Source: Sphingomonadales bacterium
GTDB taxonomy: Bacteria; Pseudomonadota; Alphaproteobacteria; Sphingomonadales; Sphingomonadaceae
Assembly: GCA_018067055.1 (NCBI GenBank)
Contig: JAGPVK010000283.1
Coordinates: forward strand, 1-6,598
Reading direction: 5' to 3'
DNA: 6,598 bases
Shown here piece after piece: positions 4,391 through 6,598 of the stretch. The notes beneath the pieces are model-generated. The model was not told where the DNA came from, searched no databases, and saw nothing but the letters and a program-made list of their open reading frames with translations. Every line of letters starts with the position of its first letter. Within the stretch, counting starts at the first letter, position 1. The translations under genes and the position numbers were made by a program.

Positions 4391-6598
4391 TCAGTCGAGG
4401 TCAACATTGTGCTGATTGGCCCATTGCTCGAGACGCAGTCTTGGCTCGTCTGGTGCCTCCTTCAAAATTGCGGCGATTTCCCGTTTCGCCTGACCGAGGT
4501 CGAGCGACCGGACCATCGCCTTGATCGGGCCAACCGAAGCTGGCGTGATCGACAGATTGCGAATGCCCAACCCCAATAGCGCCAGCGCGTCCAGCGGTCG
4601 ACCGCCCATTTCGCCGCAAACGCCGAGCGGAATTTCGAACCGGGCGGCATTTTCCGATGCGCGACTCAAAAATCTGAGGATCGCAGGACTCATCCAGTCA
4701 AACCGCTCCGCCAATTTGGGATTGCTCCGATCCGCGGCAAACAGAAACTGCGTGAGATCATTGGTCCCGATCGACAGAAAGTCGAGCCGGTTGGCGAGCA
4801 GATCCAGACATTCTGCCAAGGCAGGAACCTCGAGCATCGCGCCATATCTGATCTGTGAAGGCAGCCGCTTTTTCTGACCGCACAGATAGGCGCGCTGGCT
4901 CTCGAATACCGCTTTGGCCTGATCAAATTCCCAAGGTTCGGCGACCATCGGGAACATCACATTCAGTTTCCGCCCTGCCGCCGCCTCGATCAGGGCTCGC
5001 GCCTGAACCTTCATCAGCGCGTCTCGCTCCAGACCAATGCGAATGGCCCGCCAGCCCATCGCCGGATTGTCCTCCCGGGAGTCGCTCGTCTGGAAATAGG
5101 GCAGGGGCTTGTCGCCGCCGATATCAATGGTGCGAAATATCACCGGCTTCTCGCCGGCGGCATCCAGTACATCACGATAGAAGCGGGTCTGGCCCGCCCG
5201 TCCAGGCATGGTCGCGGCAACCAGAAACTGGAATTCGGTCCGGAACAGTCCGATGCCGTCAGCACCGGTCAGGTTGAGCAATGCCAGATCGTCCCGCAGG
5301 CCAGCGTTGATATTGACCATGATCCGGACACCGTCCTTGGTGATCGCTTCCTTGTCGCGCAGTTCGGAATAAGCGGCGCGCTTCTTCTGGCTGAGTTCCA
5401 GTTGCGCATCAAAGGCCTCCTCGACCGAGGGGCCGGGTCTGACAAAGACGACATTTTCATCGACGTTGAGCAGCAGATGATCGTCTTCCCGGACCACCTG
5501 CCGGATATTCTTGACCTGGCCGAGGATCGGGATGCCCATGGCTCTGGCAATGATCGTGACATGGGCGGTCAGTGAGCCTTCTTCGAGCACCACACCTTTC
5601 AATCGGCGCCGGTCATATTCCAGCAATTCCGCCGGACCCAGATTGCGGGCAATCAGGATCGTATCTTGCCGCAGCCCCATTTTGGCGGCGGTGCCCATTT
5701 GTCCGGAAACAATGCGCAGCAGCCGGTTGGCAAGATCTTCCAGATCGTGCATCCGCTCTGCCAGCAGCGGATCATCGATCTGGCGCATGCGCATGCGGGT
5801 GTGCTGCTGGACGCGCTCGATCGCCGCTTCGGCGGTCAGACCGCTGTCGATCGCCTCGTTGATCCGCCGGCTCCAGCCCTCGTCATAGGCAAACATCTTG
5901 TAGGTTTCGAGCACTTCCTCATGCTCACCGCCGACCCCGAATTCCGCCTGACTGGTCATCTGGTCGATCTGGTCGCGCATCTTGTCAAATGCCGAATAGA
6001 CGCGGTGCCGTTCGGCTTCGGTATCCTCCGCCACCGTATGTTCGATCTTCACCCGCGGCTGATGAAAGACCGCGTGGCCGCTGGCCTTGCCCTTGACCAG
6101 TTGCAGGCCGCTCAGGCGATTGGCGCCATTGTCAAGGGAAGCGGTTTCTTCCGCGAGATTGTCATCGACCAGTTCGGCGCTGGTAATCAGTTCCGACAAC
6201 ACCATTGCGGCGGTTTGAAACGCCTCAATCTCGACTTCGGAATAGCGGCGCGGTTCAACATGCTGGGCACATAAAACGCCGATCGCCTGCTGATTGCGGA
6301 TGATCGGCACGCCGGCAAAACTGTGAAATTTTTCTTCGCCGGTTTCCGGCCGGTACTGGAAATCGGGATGGCTCGCCGCCTCGTCCAGGTTCAGCGTCTC
6401 GACGTTTTTTGCGATATAGCCGGTAAGCCCTTCACCCATGGCCAATTTGGTGACGTGAACCGCTTCGGCATTGAGCCCGCGGGTGGCGAACAGTTCCAAT
6501 ACGCCATCCCGGCGCAAATATATCGAACAGACCTCGCTGCTCACCGCTTTTGCGATCGTATTGACCACCTTGTTCAATTTTATCTGGGCATTGCCGCG
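4391..6598 (-). CDS. ptsP: Phosphoenolpyruvate-protein phosphotransferase PtsP (EI-Ntr), 5' end cut off
   Basis: PtsP takes phosphate from phosphoenolpyruvate and passes it to the NPr protein and on to EIIA-Ntr, a regulatory chain tied to nitrogen status rather than sugar uptake. The frame is open to the window edge: 735 codons are visible, and roughly 20 N-terminal residues are probably missing from a family length near 755. A TTG at 6575-6577 is internal, since coding continues upstream as RGNAQIK before LNKVVNTIA. Domains in visible numbering: GAF sensor to about 140, EI N-terminal helical region about 165-295, the phosphohistidine domain with GSLTAHVTIIARAMGIP and active His346 (codon 5561-5563), and the PEP-binding TIM barrel about 405-705. 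The barrel shows GLFRTEF, FRTIDIGGDKPLP, MLEVPAL, GTNDLTQF and GVCGEM with catalytic Cys661 (codon 4616-4618). All key residues are present, so it should be active. The GAF domain distinguishes it from sugar-type EI. No NPr or EIIA gene is in view. Confidence 0.96.
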   Translation of the reverse strand, partial: RGNAQIKLNKVVNTIAKAVSSEVCSIYLRRDGVLELFATRGLNAEAVHVTKLAMGEGLTGYIAKNVETLNLDEAASHPDFQYRPETGEEKFHSFAGVPIIRNQQAIGVLCAQHVEPRRYSEVEIEAFQTAAMVLSELITSAELVDDNLAEETASLDNGANRLSGLQLVKGKASGHAVFHQPRVKIEHTVAEDTEAERHRVYSAFDKMRDQIDQMTSQAEFGVGGEHEEVLETYKMFAYDEGWSRRINEAIDSGLTAEAAIERVQQHTRMRMRQIDDPLLAERMHDLEDLANRLLRIVSGQMGTAAKMGLRQDTILIARNLGPAELLEYDRRRLKGVVLEEGSLTAHVTIIARAMGIPILGQVKNIRQVVREDDHLLLNVDENVVFVRPGPSVEEAFDAQLELSQKKRAAYSELRDKEAITKDGVRIMVNINAGLRDDLALLNLTGADGIGLFRTEFQFLVAATMPGRAGQTRFYRDVLDAAGEKPVIFRTIDIGGDKPLPYFQTSDSREDNPAMGWRAIRIGLERDALMKVQARALIEAAAGRKLNVMFPMVAEPWEFDQAKAVFESQRAYLCGQKKRLPSQIRYGAMLEVPALAECLDLLANRLDFLSIGTNDLTQFLFAADRSNPKLAERFDWMSPAILRFLSRASENAARFEIPLGVCGEMGGRPLDALALLGLGIRNLSITPASVGPIKAMVRSLDLGQAKREIAAILKEAPDEPRLRLEQWANQHNVDLD

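Noticed and set aside
5666..6274. A 202-codon open frame on the plus strand opposite ptsP
   Set aside because: It lies entirely within the conserved ptsP reading frame on the other strand, with no recognisable motif. It is a shadow of codon bias.
6575..6577. TTG as the start of ptsP
   Set aside because: The frame continues upstream to the window edge with family-like sequence, and a start here would cut into the GAF domain. It is an internal leucine.
1..6598. A mobile element, defence system or other novel cassette
   Set aside because: All five genes are recognisable housekeeping genes in one orientation with short gaps. There are no transposase, integrase, terminal repeats or arrays.

Overview
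The window is a compact stretch of housekeeping genes, all on the minus strand. In the order of transcription it reads: ptsP (5' end outside the window), a rodZ-type gene, cpoB/ybgF, tilS, and ftsH (3' end outside the window). The protein sequences point to an alphaproteobacterium. The short TilS, the cpoB-tilS-ftsH order and the wording of FtsH (VGSPGTGKT at the Walker A site) suggest Sphingomonadales. That lineage call comes from recognition by eye, not from a database search.

Layout, right to left. 6598-4391 encodes EI-Ntr (PtsP), the GAF-bearing first enzyme of the nitrogen-related phosphotransferase chain. A 173-base gap (4390-4218) holds a possible extended -10 element and a perfect 8-bp inverted repeat. 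4217-3381 is a RodZ-like membrane protein with a GTG start. A 121-base gap (3380-3260) holds an AT-rich inverted repeat and a strong ribosome binding site. 3259-2381 is the periplasmic Tol-Pal partner CpoB. Three bases later tilS begins (2377-1424), so these two are almost certainly co-transcribed. A 168-base gap (1423-1256) holds a 7-bp-stem inverted repeat and a plausible sigma-70-type promoter ahead of ftsH (1255-1), which is cut about ten residues before its zinc-protease HEXXH motif. No gap without a gene exceeds 173 bases.

How the genes relate: RodZ (cell elongation, MreB anchoring), CpoB (envelope constriction and peptidoglycan synthesis coordination) and FtsH (membrane protein quality control) all act at the cell envelope. 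TilS supplies an essential tRNA modification. PtsP links nitrogen status to a phosphorelay. The pairing of tilS with ftsH and of cpoB with tilS is a known alphaproteobacterial arrangement. What differs from the familiar tol-pal layout is that rodZ and ptsP, not pal, lie upstream of cpoB.

I found no mobile element, CRISPR array, RNA gene or transferred cargo, and no evidence of a new biological system. The points worth a second look are modest: three unrelated perfect inverted repeats, one in each true intergenic gap, the gene order around cpoB, the short TilS, and several start-site decisions.
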